Assembly (NCBI GenBank): GCA_004557075.1
Contig: SFEX01000009.1
Location: 1-63,685 of the forward strand
Length of the DNA stretch: 63,685 nucleotides
Direction: 5' to 3'
DNA from: Clostridiales bacterium
GTDB taxonomy: Bacteria > Bacillota > Clostridia > Oscillospirales > Oscillospiraceae
In this document: positions 14,830 through 23,812 of the stretch, in pieces
Position numbering within the stretch: the first letter of the stretch is position 1
Layout of the letters: each line of letters starts with the position of its first letter
Notes under the pieces: model-generated
Database searches by the model: none
Told to the model about the DNA's origin: nothing
Seen by the model: the letters and a program-made list of their open reading frames with translations, nothing else
Program-made: the position numbers and the translations under genes

Positions 14830-16176
14830 TCAGCCTATTCCGCCGAGGGCTGCGCCCGCGACCAGCGCGATGAGCGCGCATGCGCAGTAGACATACTTGC
14901 TCAGCGGGTAGTACCATTTGCCTATGGGCTTGCGAGCACCCTCGTTGACGCTCTCAAGAACAAACTTCTTGCCCGCGACCCAGAAGAACATTATAGCCGC
15001 TAAAAGCGCGCCGAGCGGGCAGATGTAGATAGAGACGACATCCATCCACTGGGAGACGATAGCCTGTATGCACAGGGCTATGCCGCAGCCGATAACGTGT
15101 ATTGTAGCCGTTGCAGGGACTCGCTTGAGCCTGAACTTCTCCTGAAGAAAGGCAACGGGCGCCTCGTAAAGATTTATGATGGAGCTTATGCCCGCAAAGC
15201 TCACGCACAGGAAGAACACCATTCCGACTATGCGTCCGCCGGGCATACCGTTGATGACGTTGACAAGGTATATGAACATCAGTCCCGGGCCGCCTTCGTT
15301 GAGAGCCGCACCACCGGCCGCCATTGCGGGGATGATAACGAAGGCCGCAAGCAGAGCCGCCAGGGTATCAAACATCGCGACGTTGCGCGCAGAGCTTGGT
15401 ATGCACTCCTTTTTGCTGAGGTAGGAGCCGTAGATAACGCTGCCGTTGCCGGCGACCGATAGCGAGAAGAACGCCTGACCGAAGGCGTATATCCAGAGCT
15501 TCGGGTCAAGCAGGCCGGCAGGATTTAGCGTCAGGATATAGCGATAGCCCTCAGACGCGCCGGGCAGCAGGAAGATATAAACGCCCAGGCCCAAAAACAG
15601 CAGGAACAAAACGGGCATCATAACCTTGTTCGCCCGCTCTATGCCGCCGGAGATGCCGAATGACATTATCGCGAAGCTGACGAGTATCGCAACAATGATC
15701 CAGAGGTTTGCGCCCCAGCTCGCCGCGGTGCCGTTGAAGGTGCCGACGATGGCATCCATATCCTGCCCCATTGCCATCATACCGCCGCTGAACGCCATGA
15801 AGGTGTATTTGAATATCCAGCCCATGACGCAGGTATAGCCTATGGCGAGGGCAAGCGAGCCGAGGATGGGGAGATAGCCTATCCTCTCGCCTATCTTCCG
15901 ATTGCCATAGCGCAGTTCGGTACACATTCCGAAGGAGCCCATCGGCCCCGCGCCGCCGGCACGGCCGAGGGCGTACTCACCTATGACGCCGGTCGAGCCG
16001 ATAAGAATGACGAACAGAAAGTACGGTATCAGGAACGTGAGGCCGCCCCAGCTTGAAACAAGCGTCGGAAAGCGCCAGATGTTGCCCATACCCACAGCCG
16101 AGCCTATGCAGGCGATTATAAATCCTCCGCGGCTTCTGAAGCCGTCGCGGTCTTGCATTGAATCGTTCGTTTTCAT
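14830..16176 (-). CDS. Sodium-dependent symporter, NSS/SNF family
   Basis: A 448-residue transporter of the neurotransmitter:sodium symporter family, which in bacteria takes up amino acids with sodium. The signature is near the N-terminus: FIIACIGSAVGMGNIWRFP, the unwound helix 1 that binds sodium and substrate, followed by helix 2 and a loop ending VIGEYALGR. About eleven helices are predicted, the usual bacterial number. The amino acid carried cannot be read with confidence. It is a single gene with a terminator on each side; no leader peptide or riboswitch is seen in its 120-base upstream spacer. Confidence 0.92.
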   Translation of the reverse strand: MKTNDSMQDRDGFRSRGGFIIACIGSAVGMGNIWRFPTLVSSWGGLTFLIPYFLFVILIGSTGVIGEYALGRAGGAGPMGSFGMCTELRYGNRKIGERIGYLPILGSLALAIGYTCVMGWIFKYTFMAFSGGMMAMGQDMDAIVGTFNGTAASWGANLWIIVAILVSFAIMSFGISGGIERANKVMMPVLFLLFLGLGVYIFLLPGASEGYRYILTLNPAGLLDPKLWIYAFGQAFFSLSVAGNGSVIYGSYLSKKECIPSSARNVAMFDTLAALLAAFVIIPAMAAGGAALNEGGPGLMFIYLVNVINGMPGGRIVGMVFFLCVSFAGISSIINLYEAPVAFLQEKFRLKRVPATATIHVIGCGIALCIQAIVSQWMDVVSIYICPLGALLAAIMFFWVAGKKFVLESVNEGARKPIGKWYYPLSKYVYCACALIALVAGAALGGIG

Positions 16177-16258
16177 ATATCTTTTTTACCTTTCGCACCG
16201 TGCTATTCACAGTTAGTTAACATTTTAATAGAAGCTGACACTCTTGTCAATCGCAATC

Positions 16259-16291
16259 TAAAAAAGACGCCCAAAAAGGGCGTCTTTTTCT
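16259..16291. terminator. Terminator of the nucleoside ABC operon
   Basis: AAAAAGACGCCC pairs with GGGCGTCTTTTT around AAAAA. On the minus strand a run of Ts follows; it ends the permease gene at 16298. Confidence 0.85.
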
Positions 16292-16297
16292 GTATTT

Positions 16298-17293
16298 TTA
16301 TCGTTCTTCCCGGAAATACGCGAGGCCGAGGCTCGCCGGAGGCTCGTTATTGCGGCTTTTCTTGAGCGACACAACTATGAGGACTATGATCGTCACCACA
16401 TAAGGCAGCATCTTGTACAGCTCCTTCATATACAGGTGAGTGCCCGTGGGGATGAAGAGGTACAGGATATACAGGCCGCCGAAGAGTATCGAAGCTAAAA
16501 CGCTGACATTCGGTCTCCAGATCGTGAAGATGACAAGCGCGATAGCAAGCCAGCCACGGTCGCCGAAAGCGTCGTTTGACCACACGCCGCAGGCGTAGTC
16601 CATGACATAGTACAGGCCGCCGAGACCGGCAATCATGCTGCCAACGCAGGTGGCGATATACTTATAGCGGTTTACGTTTATACCGGCGGCGTCTGCGGTC
16701 GTGGGGCTCTCGCCCACGGCGCGCAGGTTAAGGCCGACTCTGGTCTTTTTGATGATATACGCCGTGATAAAGGCTATGATAATGGCCGCATACGCCAAGA
16801 ATCCGTAGTCAAGGAACATAGTTCCGAACCAGCCTAAATCCTTTGCAAAGGGCAGGGATTTGCTGAAGCAGGCACTGGTCGCGGAAAGCGCGATGGAGGG
16901 GACCTCGGAGCCTGTGAGCTTAATGAGCGAGCCGCCGAAGAAGTTGCCAATGCCTATGCCGAAGGTGGTCATCGCAAGGCCGGTGACGTTCTGGTTTGCT
17001 CTGAGCGTAACGGTGAGGAAGCAGTAGATAAGCCCCATTATGAGCGACCCGAGCAGACACGCCAAAATGGGTATCACGATGGCGAGAAAACCGTTTATGT
17101 CCACCGGTGAGGGGAGAGACTGCTCATAGAGAAACGCGCCGATAACGCCGCAGATGCCGCCGACATACATGATGCCGGGGATGCCGAGGTTGAGGTTGCC
17201 GGATTTTTCGGTGATTATCTCACCGGTGCTGCCGAACAGCAGCGGTATGCCCTGCATTACGGCTCTGGGGAAAAAGGAAACTATATCGAACAT
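16298..17293 (-). CDS. ABC importer permease, BMP/nucleoside type (second permease)
   Basis: A 331-residue inner-membrane permease with about eight or nine helices, of the BPD_transp_2 fold used by ribose and nucleoside importers. It carries the conserved segments TEKSGNLNLGIPGIMYVGG near residue 27 and LNLRAVGESPTTADAAGIN near 190, the latter being the cytoplasmic coupling loop. It follows the other permease gene by one base. It is the last gene of the operon and corresponds to YufQ/NupQ of Bacillus-type purine nucleoside importers. Confidence 0.88.
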   Translation of the reverse strand: MFDIVSFFPRAVMQGIPLLFGSTGEIITEKSGNLNLGIPGIMYVGGICGVIGAFLYEQSLPSPVDINGFLAIVIPILACLLGSLIMGLIYCFLTVTLRANQNVTGLAMTTFGIGIGNFFGGSLIKLTGSEVPSIALSATSACFSKSLPFAKDLGWFGTMFLDYGFLAYAAIIIAFITAYIIKKTRVGLNLRAVGESPTTADAAGINVNRYKYIATCVGSMIAGLGGLYYVMDYACGVWSNDAFGDRGWLAIALVIFTIWRPNVSVLASILFGGLYILYLFIPTGTHLYMKELYKMLPYVVTIIVLIVVSLKKSRNNEPPASLGLAYFREER

Positions 17294-17294
17294 T

Positions 17295-18404
17295 TTATTC
17301 CGCCTCCTTTTTTGCCGTCTTGCGGAAACTCAGCTTATAGCTGATGAAAAATTCGCAGCCGATTATGAAAAACAGGATTATGCCCGTGAGGATATCTGCG
17401 AAAGAGTGGTTGAGACCAAAGCTTGTGGATATCGCTCCCGCGCCTTTTTCAAGAAACGCCAGCAGCAGGCTCGCCAGTATCATGAACACGGGGTTAAACT
17501 TTGCAAGCCACGATATCATTACCGCAGTGAAGCCACGGCCTCCGGCGATGGTGGTCGTAACGGTGTGGTCGGTGCCGGAGACGAGCAGGAAGCCGACGAC
17601 GCCGCATATCGCGCCCGAAAGGAGCATCGTGCGGATTATTACCCTGTCGACCTTGATACCGACATAGCGCGCCGTGCGCTCGGACTCGCCGACGACGGTC
17701 AGCTCATAGCCGTGCTTTGAGTAGTTGAGGTAAATATACAGCCCGACGGTGAGCACCAAAATGACTATTATGTTCAGCAGGTACTTATTGCCGCCGATGG
17801 TGGGCAGCCAGCCTATCTGGCTTGTCTGGTTTATGATGCCGATCTTGCCCGCGCCCTTGGGCACCTCCCAGACGATGACGAAGAACGCGACAAGCTGAGT
17901 CGCGACATAGTTCATCATGAGGGTGAAAAGCGTCTCGTTGGTGTTCCACTTTGCCTTGAAAAAGGCCGGGATGCCCGCCCAGATCGCGCCTGCGGCAATG
18001 CTTGCCACGGCGGTCACGGCGATGAGCAGGCCGTTGGGCAGCTTATCGGCAAGGCAAATCATGCACGCGGCCGCCGCAAGGCAGCCTGCCAGCACCTGAC
18101 CCTCGCCGCCGATATTCCAGAAGCGCATGCGAAATGCGGGAGTAACGGCAAGCGACACGCCCAGCAGCATCGCGGTGCTCTGCGCAAGGTTCCACACCTT
18201 GCGTTCGCTGCCGAAGGCGCCGTCTATCATGGTTGCGTATACCGCGATGGGGTCTTCACCGGTCACGGTCATAGTAACTATCGCGCACACTATGAGCGCC
18301 GCGACAATGGCGATCAGGCGTATTCCCCATGCTCTCCAGCGGGGAAGCGCGCCGCGCTTGACGATATGGACCAGCGGCCCCTGCTTAGAATTATTCATCG
18401 GCAC
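17295..18404 (-). CDS. ABC importer permease, BMP/nucleoside type (first permease)
   Basis: A 369-residue permease with a longer N-terminus than its partner. The conserved segment FRMRFWNIGGEGQVLAG lies near residue 90 and the coupling loop YELTVVGESERTARYVGI near 230. It corresponds to YufP/NupP. Its first codons overlap the end of the ATPase gene by 14 bases, so translation is coupled. With the second permease it forms the membrane channel for the nucleoside-binding lipoprotein encoded at 20078-21298. Confidence 0.88.
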   Translation of the reverse strand: MPMNNSKQGPLVHIVKRGALPRWRAWGIRLIAIVAALIVCAIVTMTVTGEDPIAVYATMIDGAFGSERKVWNLAQSTAMLLGVSLAVTPAFRMRFWNIGGEGQVLAGCLAAAACMICLADKLPNGLLIAVTAVASIAAGAIWAGIPAFFKAKWNTNETLFTLMMNYVATQLVAFFVIVWEVPKGAGKIGIINQTSQIGWLPTIGGNKYLLNIIVILVLTVGLYIYLNYSKHGYELTVVGESERTARYVGIKVDRVIIRTMLLSGAICGVVGFLLVSGTDHTVTTTIAGGRGFTAVMISWLAKFNPVFMILASLLLAFLEKGAGAISTSFGLNHSFADILTGIILFFIIGCEFFISYKLSFRKTAKKEAE

Positions 18405-19932
18405 TGTTACCTCCCAGCTTTGTCATCATCATACCCACATCGCGCTTCTTCGCGCCGCGTCCGGGCACGATGCCGCTCACCTTGCCTCCGCACAGCACAA
18501 GTATTCTGTCGCACAGCTCAAGCAGAACGTCAAGATCCTCGCCGACATATATGACGGCGACGCCCTTTTTCTTCTGTCGGTTTATGAGATCATAAATGGT
18601 ATAGGACGAATTTATATCGAGACCGCGAACTGCGTAAGCCGTGAGCAGAACCGTGGGTGCTGAGGATATCTCGCGGCCGACCAGCACCTTCTGCACGTTT
18701 CCGCCGGAGAGCTTTCTCACCTGCGTGCCTATGCCGGGGGTGCTTACATCGAGCTCGTCAACGACGGTCTGCGCAAGCTTGCGGGGGCTTTTTCTGTCGG
18801 TTAGTGGCGAGCGGCCGCGGCGGAATGAGCGGAGCATCATATTATCGCTCAGGTTCATATTCCCCACAAGGCCCATGCCTAACCTGTCCTCAGGCACAAA
18901 CGAGAGCATAACGCCCATGTTGGATATCGCAAGGGGATCCTTGCCGAGTATCTCCTCCCGCTCGCCGTCATCGTTTATATAGGTGATGCTGCCGCTCTCT
19001 GTCGGCTGGAGACCGGCGATGGCCTCGAGCAGCTCCTTCTGTCCGCAGCCGGAGATGCCCGCGATGCCGAGTATCTCGCCGCTGTTTGCGGTGAAGGAGA
19101 CATTGTCAAGCTTTACAATGCCGTCGATGCTGCGCACCGTCAGATCCTTTACCTCTATCCTCGGCTTGGGGTCGACAGGCTCGGGGCGCTCGATGTTCAG
19201 CTCAACGGGGTGGCCGACCATCATGTTCGTCATTTCCTGAGCGTTCGTGTTCTTTGTCGGCATGTCGCCGATGAACTGACCGTGGCGCAGGACCGCCACT
19301 CGGTCGGACAGCTCCTCGACCTCGTGCATTTTATGGGTGATGATGACTATCGCCTTGCCCGCGTCGCGCATATTGCGCAGCACGGCAAAGAGCTTGTCGG
19401 TCTCCTGCGGGGTCAGCACGGCGGTAGGCTCGTCGAGGATAAGGATATCCGCGCCTCGGTAGAGAACCTTTACTATCTCGACCGTCTGCTTCTGGGATAC
19501 GCTCATCTCGTATATCCTCATATCGGGATCGACATCGAAGCCGTACATATCGCATATCTCGCGTATTTTCTTTGACGCTGCCTTCAGGTCAAGCTTTCCC
19601 TTATCCTTGAGGCCGAGGATGATATTCTCGGTCGCGGTGAGCACGTCAACGAGCTTGAAATGCTGATGTATCATGCCTATGCCGAGATCGAGCGCGTCCT
19701 TGGGAGAGCGTATCACGACCTCTTTCCCGTCGATTGATATCTCCCCCTCATCGGGGAAGTATATGCCGGAGAGCATATTCATAAGCGTGGTCTTGCCCGA
19801 GCCGTTTTCGCCCAGCAGCGCCAGTATCTCGCCTCTGTATATGTCCAGCCAGACCTTGTCGTTTGCTACGACCGAGCCGAAGGTCTTGCTTATGTTGCGC
19901 ATTTTTACAGCCGCAGTTTTGTTATCCATCAT
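18391..19932 (-). CDS. ABC importer ATPase with two nucleotide-binding domains
   Basis: A 513-residue ATPase of the nucleoside/simple-sugar importer type. The first domain has Walker A GENGSGKTT near residue 41 and Walker B LILDEPTAVL near 165. In the second the Walker A is degenerate (GISGCGQKE) and the signature is KLSGGNVQKVLVGRE, as usual in this family. The Walker B area of the second domain reads LLTAYAVRGLDIN where most homologues have a Pro-Thr pair, a small deviation. It powers the two permeases encoded immediately downstream. Confidence 0.9.
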   Translation of the reverse strand: MMDNKTAAVKMRNISKTFGSVVANDKVWLDIYRGEILALLGENGSGKTTLMNMLSGIYFPDEGEISIDGKEVVIRSPKDALDLGIGMIHQHFKLVDVLTATENIILGLKDKGKLDLKAASKKIREICDMYGFDVDPDMRIYEMSVSQKQTVEIVKVLYRGADILILDEPTAVLTPQETDKLFAVLRNMRDAGKAIVIITHKMHEVEELSDRVAVLRHGQFIGDMPTKNTNAQEMTNMMVGHPVELNIERPEPVDPKPRIEVKDLTVRSIDGIVKLDNVSFTANSGEILGIAGISGCGQKELLEAIAGLQPTESGSITYINDDGEREEILGKDPLAISNMGVMLSFVPEDRLGMGLVGNMNLSDNMMLRSFRRGRSPLTDRKSPRKLAQTVVDELDVSTPGIGTQVRKLSGGNVQKVLVGREISSAPTVLLTAYAVRGLDINSSYTIYDLINRQKKKGVAVIYVGEDLDVLLELCDRILVLCGGKVSGIVPGRGAKKRDVGMMMTKLGGNSADE

Positions 19933-20036
19933 TCTTTCTCCCGATGTGTTATTCCTTAAAAACTACTTCAAAGGGCAGCACGGCGGCAGTAGTCACTGTG
20001 TTGCCCTTTGGATTAGTTATATCATTCAAAGCACGC

Positions 20037-20063
20037 AGGGAAGCCTCATAATGGGGCTTCCCT
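20037..20063. terminator. Hairpin between binding-protein and ATPase genes
   Basis: GGGAAGCC pairs with GGCTTCCC. On the minus strand it lacks a T-run, so it likely protects the binding-protein message or reduces, without blocking, expression of the membrane parts. This matches the need for more binding protein than transporter. Confidence 0.55.
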
Positions 20064-20077
20064 ATTTCTTTTAGATA

Positions 20078-21298
20078 TCAGCCGAAGTTGGTGTCAAGAA
20101 GAGTGATGCCGTCGATCTGGACATCGAAGTAAGGAGCGGAGCGGAACTTGGATTCCATGAACACGCCGTTTTCGATGACCTCGGTATCCTTCTCATAGTT
20201 TGCGTCGGTATCGACGTCAGCCATGTAGCTGTCAAGAGCCTTGCCCTCGACGGTGAAGGTGGCGCAGTCGAATACGAACAGCTCGCCCTTTTCAAGCTTT
20301 GCCTTTGCTTCTGCGATGGCGTCGGCAGTGCCTTCTGCTGCTGCCTTATCGTTTACGTCGGTGAGGACGACGGAGCCGGTTGCGAGAGTACCGGTCCAGT
20401 CGGCGTCGATGCTCTTGCCTTCCTTAACTGCGGTGATTGCGTACTCGTAGTAGGGAGCCCAGTCGATGCGGGAAGAAACTATAAAGGTGTTGGGGCAGGA
20501 ATCAATGGTGGAGCCGTTGTAGGAAACGTTGGGAACGCCGGCGAGCTCGCAGGCAGTGGGAGCGCCCATGGAGTCAGCGTGCTGGCTGATGAGCTTGCAG
20601 CCGTTTGCGATGAGCTTGTTGGCAGCTTCCTTCTCTGCGGTCTCATCGTACCAGGAACCGGTAAAGGTTACTTCCATAGTAGCGCTGGGGCAGACGGAGC
20701 GTGCGCCGAGGAAGAAGGAGGTATAACCGGAAACGACTTCTGCGTAGGTGAATGCGCCGACATAGCCGATCTTTGCCTCTTCAGCGGTGAAGTCGCCGGC
20801 TTCGATCATCTCATTGAGCTTCATACCGGCAGCGATACCGGCAAGATAACGGCCCTCGTAGATGGATGCGAAAGCGTTGTGAAGGTTTGCAACACCGGCG
20901 GTGTGAGCGTTGGTGCCGGTAGCGTGGCAGAACTGAACCTCGGGGAATTCCTTTGCGGCCTCGAGGATGTAGGGCTCATGACCAAAGCTGTCTGCGAAAA
21001 TGATGTCGCAGCCGGCCTCAGCCAGCTCGCAGGCTGCGTCGTAGCATTCCTGACCTTCCTTGATATTGGTCTTGAACATGTACTGATCCTCGCTCATGCC
21101 GAGGTTTGCGCAGGCTTCCTTAGCTGCGTTCATGAAGTTAAGGTCGTAGGTGGAGTTTTCGTCGTGCAGGAAAATAAAGCCGGCCTTGAGGGCGTCCTGT
21201 GCGTCGTCATTATCTTTTGCGGCGTCGTCATTGTTGCCGCAGGCGCACAGTGCAAACACCATGACCAATGCGAGAATAAGTGCTGTGAGCTTCTTCAT
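20078..21298 (-). CDS. BMP-family nucleoside-binding lipoprotein
   Basis: A 406-residue extracellular binding protein. The signal peptide ends in the lipobox LCAC with the lipidated Cys at residue 20, then an acidic linker. The BMP-family core follows, recognisable from AGFIFLHDENSTYDLNFM, IFADSFGHEPYILEAA and the Asp/Asn-rich pocket. Members bind purine nucleosides or related bases. The ATG has GGAGG upstream. It is the first gene of the importer operon and sits behind a guanine-class riboswitch, which strongly supports a purine substrate. Confidence 0.9.
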   Translation of the reverse strand: MKKLTALILALVMVFALCACGNNDDAAKDNDDAQDALKAGFIFLHDENSTYDLNFMNAAKEACANLGMSEDQYMFKTNIKEGQECYDAACELAEAGCDIIFADSFGHEPYILEAAKEFPEVQFCHATGTNAHTAGVANLHNAFASIYEGRYLAGIAAGMKLNEMIEAGDFTAEEAKIGYVGAFTYAEVVSGYTSFFLGARSVCPSATMEVTFTGSWYDETAEKEAANKLIANGCKLISQHADSMGAPTACELAGVPNVSYNGSTIDSCPNTFIVSSRIDWAPYYEYAITAVKEGKSIDADWTGTLATGSVVLTDVNDKAAAEGTADAIAEAKAKLEKGELFVFDCATFTVEGKALDSYMADVDTDANYEKDTEVIENGVFMESKFRSAPYFDVQIDGITLLDTNFG

Positions 21299-21355
21299 CT
21301 TCGGTTATCCTCCATAAAATTCATTATATTACCAAGATCCTTTCGGATATTGATA

Positions 21356-21389
21356 CAAAATAAAAACCGGCCGCATGATATGCGACCGG
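21356..21389 (-). terminator. Riboswitch-controlled terminator
   Basis: On the minus strand CCGGTCGCAT pairs with ATGCGGCCGG and is followed by TTTTTATTTT. It lies between the guanine aptamer and the binding-protein gene and is the likely off-switch. Confidence 0.8.
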
Positions 21390-21406
21390 GATAAAACACC
21401 AAAGTC

Positions 21407-21427
21407 AAGGAAGATCGCTCTTCCTTT
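21407..21427 (-). promoter_or_regulatory. Intermediate hairpin of the riboswitch expression platform
   Basis: On the minus strand AAGGAAGA pairs with TCTTCCTT around GCGA, directly after the 3' strand of aptamer stem P1. It may be part of the rearrangement between terminator and antiterminator. Confidence 0.5.
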
Positions 21428-21434
21428 ATATAAA

Positions 21435-21508
21435 ACTTCGATAGTCCGGTCATTTACGGCGTCCGGGTAGAGACTTCAAATCCATATCATTTGCTATATA
21501 TCGAAAGT
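21435..21508 (-). promoter_or_regulatory. Guanine-class purine riboswitch aptamer
   Basis: On the minus strand the aptamer reads with stem P2 CAAAT/ATTTG around loop GATATGG, junction TCTCTACC, stem P3 CCGGACG/TGACCGG around loop CCGTAAA, then ACTAT and the P1 strand TCGAAGT. Loops L2 and L3 match the consensus that forms the kissing contact. The base that pairs with ligand is C in GGACTATC, the guanine-type choice; adenine riboswitches have U there. P1 pairs ACTT and CGATA with TATCG and AAGT around one bulged T. Guanine binding should let the downstream terminator form, shutting off the importer. Confidence 0.93.
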
Positions 21509-21525
21509 ATTTACCTTACTTATAA

Positions 21526-21554
21526 AGAATATCAATAGTAACGAAAAATGTCAA
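21526..21554 (-). promoter_or_regulatory. Promoter of the riboswitch-controlled operon
   Basis: On the minus strand TTGACA (21554-21549) and TATTCT (21531-21526) are 17 bases apart, placing the RNA start about ten bases before the aptamer. Confidence 0.75.
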
Positions 21555-21608
21555 GACGCGTTTTTGTCCAAGTTTGACACACATTCACTTTGAATTTTGT
21601 GTATTTCG

Positions 21609-22184
21609 TCAATCCTCGCAAAATTCAATGCTGTCGTCGCTCATGGACGCTATGCGGGCCAGCGCTTCTATCCTGATACCCTTACCGCGAAGCTTCGCTC
21701 CTCCGGGCTGGAAGGCTTTTTCTATCGCGACGGCCGCTCCCACGACCTCGGCGCCCGCCTGACCTACTATATCGCACAAGCCCTCCAGCGCCGCTCCGTT
21801 TGCGAGAAAATCGTCCACTATCAGCACCTTATCGCCGGAGCTTAAATAGTTCTTTGAGACAAGCACCTGCTTTGACACCTGATGCGTGAAAGAATACACC
21901 GTCGTGGCGTAAACATCGTCGGAGAGGTTTATCGTCTTGCTCTTTTTCGCGAACACAACGGGGCAGCCGAAAACAAGGCCGGTCAGAACGGCCATTCCGA
22001 TTCCCGATGCTTCTATCGTCAGGATTTTATTCACAGGCTCGTTACCGAAAAGTCTGTATATCTCCTTTGCCATGTCATAGCTCAGAGCGGGGTCGATCTG
22101 ATGATTAAGGAAGCTGTCCACCTTCAAAACTCCGCCGGGCTTTACCACTCCGTCGCGCTTTATGCGGTCTATAAGCTGCTGCAA
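21609..22184 (-). CDS. xpt: Xanthine phosphoribosyltransferase
   Basis: A 191-residue salvage enzyme that joins xanthine and phosphoribosyl diphosphate to give XMP. It matches Xpt along the length: LKVDSFLNHQIDP near the start, TIEASGIG, and the PRPP loop VLIVDDFLANGAA near residue 125. The start is taken as TTG at 22184, preceded by GAGGTGG; this aligns with the known N-terminus of Bacillus Xpt, whereas GTG at 22193 overlaps the ribosome site. It sits just upstream of the guanine riboswitch and nucleoside importer, so purine uptake and salvage are grouped, but its own promoter shows no aptamer. Confidence 0.92.
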   Translation of the reverse strand: MQQLIDRIKRDGVVKPGGVLKVDSFLNHQIDPALSYDMAKEIYRLFGNEPVNKILTIEASGIGMAVLTGLVFGCPVVFAKKSKTINLSDDVYATTVYSFTHQVSKQVLVSKNYLSSGDKVLIVDDFLANGAALEGLCDIVGQAGAEVVGAAVAIEKAFQPGGAKLRGKGIRIEALARIASMSDDSIEFCED

Positions 22185-22215
22185 GTTTACCACCTCATTA
22201 TCATGATTTCGACTT

Positions 22216-22244
22216 ATTCTATCCGATATCTAGCCTTTTAGCAA
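22216..22244 (-). promoter_or_regulatory. Promoter of xpt
   Basis: On the minus strand TTGCTA (22244-22239) and TAGAAT (22221-22216) are 17 bases apart. The short leader leaves no room for a purine aptamer. Confidence 0.5.
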
Positions 22245-22339
22245 TACGCAGTTTCGCAAATCTTACATTTTTTCCTTGCCAACGGCTCTTTGGGCTGATA
22301 AAATTAAATTTATATTATTATAATGATAGGAGCTTCAAT

Positions 22340-23812
22340 ATGGAAGATTTAAAGCTCAGAAAGAAAAATCTTATAATGTTCCCGCTCGGAACTGTCGGCC
22401 GCGACATGGAGTATTATCTCTTCACAAGCTGCATAATGACCTTCGTCCTATTCACACGCAACCTCACAAGCGCGCAGTTTGCCGCGATAACCGCCATCGT
22501 CGTCGCAGCAAGGATATTCGACGCGCTCAACGACCCCATCATGGGCAACATCATCGAGCGCACACGCACGCGCTGGGGCAAGTTCAAACCCTGGCTCGTT
22601 ATCGGCATACTCTCGACAAGCGTCGTGGTGTATCTCGCCTTCAACACATCTCTTCAGGGCTGGAGCTTTGTATGGTTCTTCGGCGTCATATACTTCATGT
22701 ACTCGATAACATATACGATGCATGATATCTCCTACTGGGGCATGGTGCCCGCCCTGTCCTCAGACGCGAATGCGCGCAACCAGTTCACAGCCCGCGCGAC
22801 TCTATTTGCCGGCATAGGCGGCACCCTCGCCAGCGTGCTCATACCCATGCTCACCGTCGGCGACAAGGCCATTGGCGGCAGCACCACCACCGCCTACGGC
22901 GTCATCGCGCTTGTTATCTGCATCATAGCGCCGCTGTTTTTGTGCTTTACCATATTCGGCGTGCGCGAAAAGCGCGAGTACACCGACGCCCCGCCCGTGA
23001 GCCTCAAAAAGATATGGAAGACCATCACCGGCAACGACCAGCTTCTCTGGATAAGCCTCATTTTCCTCATCCAGCAGATAGGCAACGGCTTCATCATCGG
23101 CGGCATTGGCTCAACGTACATATACTTTGACTTTGGCTACAACGGCGGACTGTTCTCCCTGTTTTCCATCGTCGGCATGTCCGTCACCGCTTTCCTCATG
23201 ATCTTCTACCCCGCCATCTCCCGAAAGATAAAGCGCAAAAAGCTCATGGGCATCCTCGCCGTGATCGCCGTGGCAGGCTACGTCATAATGCTCATCGCGG
23301 GGCTCGTCCTGCCCTCAACGATGCTGAAATTCTGGGCTGTCGTCATTGGCTATATGCTCTCAAACTTCGGACAGTACGGCTTCTATCTCGTCATGATGAT
23401 ATCCATCATCAACACCGTTGAATACAACGAATATGTCTCCGGACAGCGCGACGAGGCTATAATTGCCTCCCTGCGTCCCTTCCTCACAAAGCTCTCCTCC
23501 GCGCTCATCATCCTCATCACCAATCTGAGCTACATCATCTTCGGCGTCACGAGCTACACAAACCAGATCTCCGATTTTGAAAATCAGTGCGCACGAAATT
23601 TCATCACGGAGGCTGACAAAATAAGCCTCATAGACGGCGTTATAAACGGCATCGCGCCGGGGCAGACGCTCGCGCTGTTGCTGTGCATGGCGATAATCCC
23701 CTGCGTGCTCATGCTGACCTCCTATGTGCTGTACAAAAAGCACTATAAGCTCGACGAGGACGAGTACACGCGCATATGCGCTGAGCTTGAGGCGCGAAAG
23801 GCAAAGGCATGA
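22340..23812 (+). CDS. GPH-family sugar/cation symporter
   Basis: A 490-residue MFS transporter of the glycoside-pentoside-hexuronide group (MelB type). Twelve helices are expected; the family motif in helix 2 is present as RIFDALNDPIMG, followed by the basic loop RTRTRWGKFKPWL. These proteins import a glycoside with sodium or protons. AGGAG precedes the ATG and a TATAAT box lies at about 22317. It overlaps the deacetylase gene by four bases (ATGA), so the imported sugar is probably an N-acetylated compound; that is inference from the pairing. Confidence 0.9.
   Translation: MEDLKLRKKNLIMFPLGTVGRDMEYYLFTSCIMTFVLFTRNLTSAQFAAITAIVVAARIFDALNDPIMGNIIERTRTRWGKFKPWLVIGILSTSVVVYLAFNTSLQGWSFVWFFGVIYFMYSITYTMHDISYWGMVPALSSDANARNQFTARATLFAGIGGTLASVLIPMLTVGDKAIGGSTTTAYGVIALVICIIAPLFLCFTIFGVREKREYTDAPPVSLKKIWKTITGNDQLLWISLIFLIQQIGNGFIIGGIGSTYIYFDFGYNGGLFSLFSIVGMSVTAFLMIFYPAISRKIKRKKLMGILAVIAVAGYVIMLIAGLVLPSTMLKFWAVVIGYMLSNFGQYGFYLVMMISIINTVEYNEYVSGQRDEAIIASLRPFLTKLSSALIILITNLSYIIFGVTSYTNQISDFENQCARNFITEADKISLIDGVINGIAPGQTLALLLCMAIIPCVLMLTSYVLYKKHYKLDEDEYTRICAELEARKAKA

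Noticed and set aside
22185..22340. Purine riboswitch before xpt
   Set aside because: None of the conserved loop or junction sequences occur; the aptamer is before the importer genes instead.
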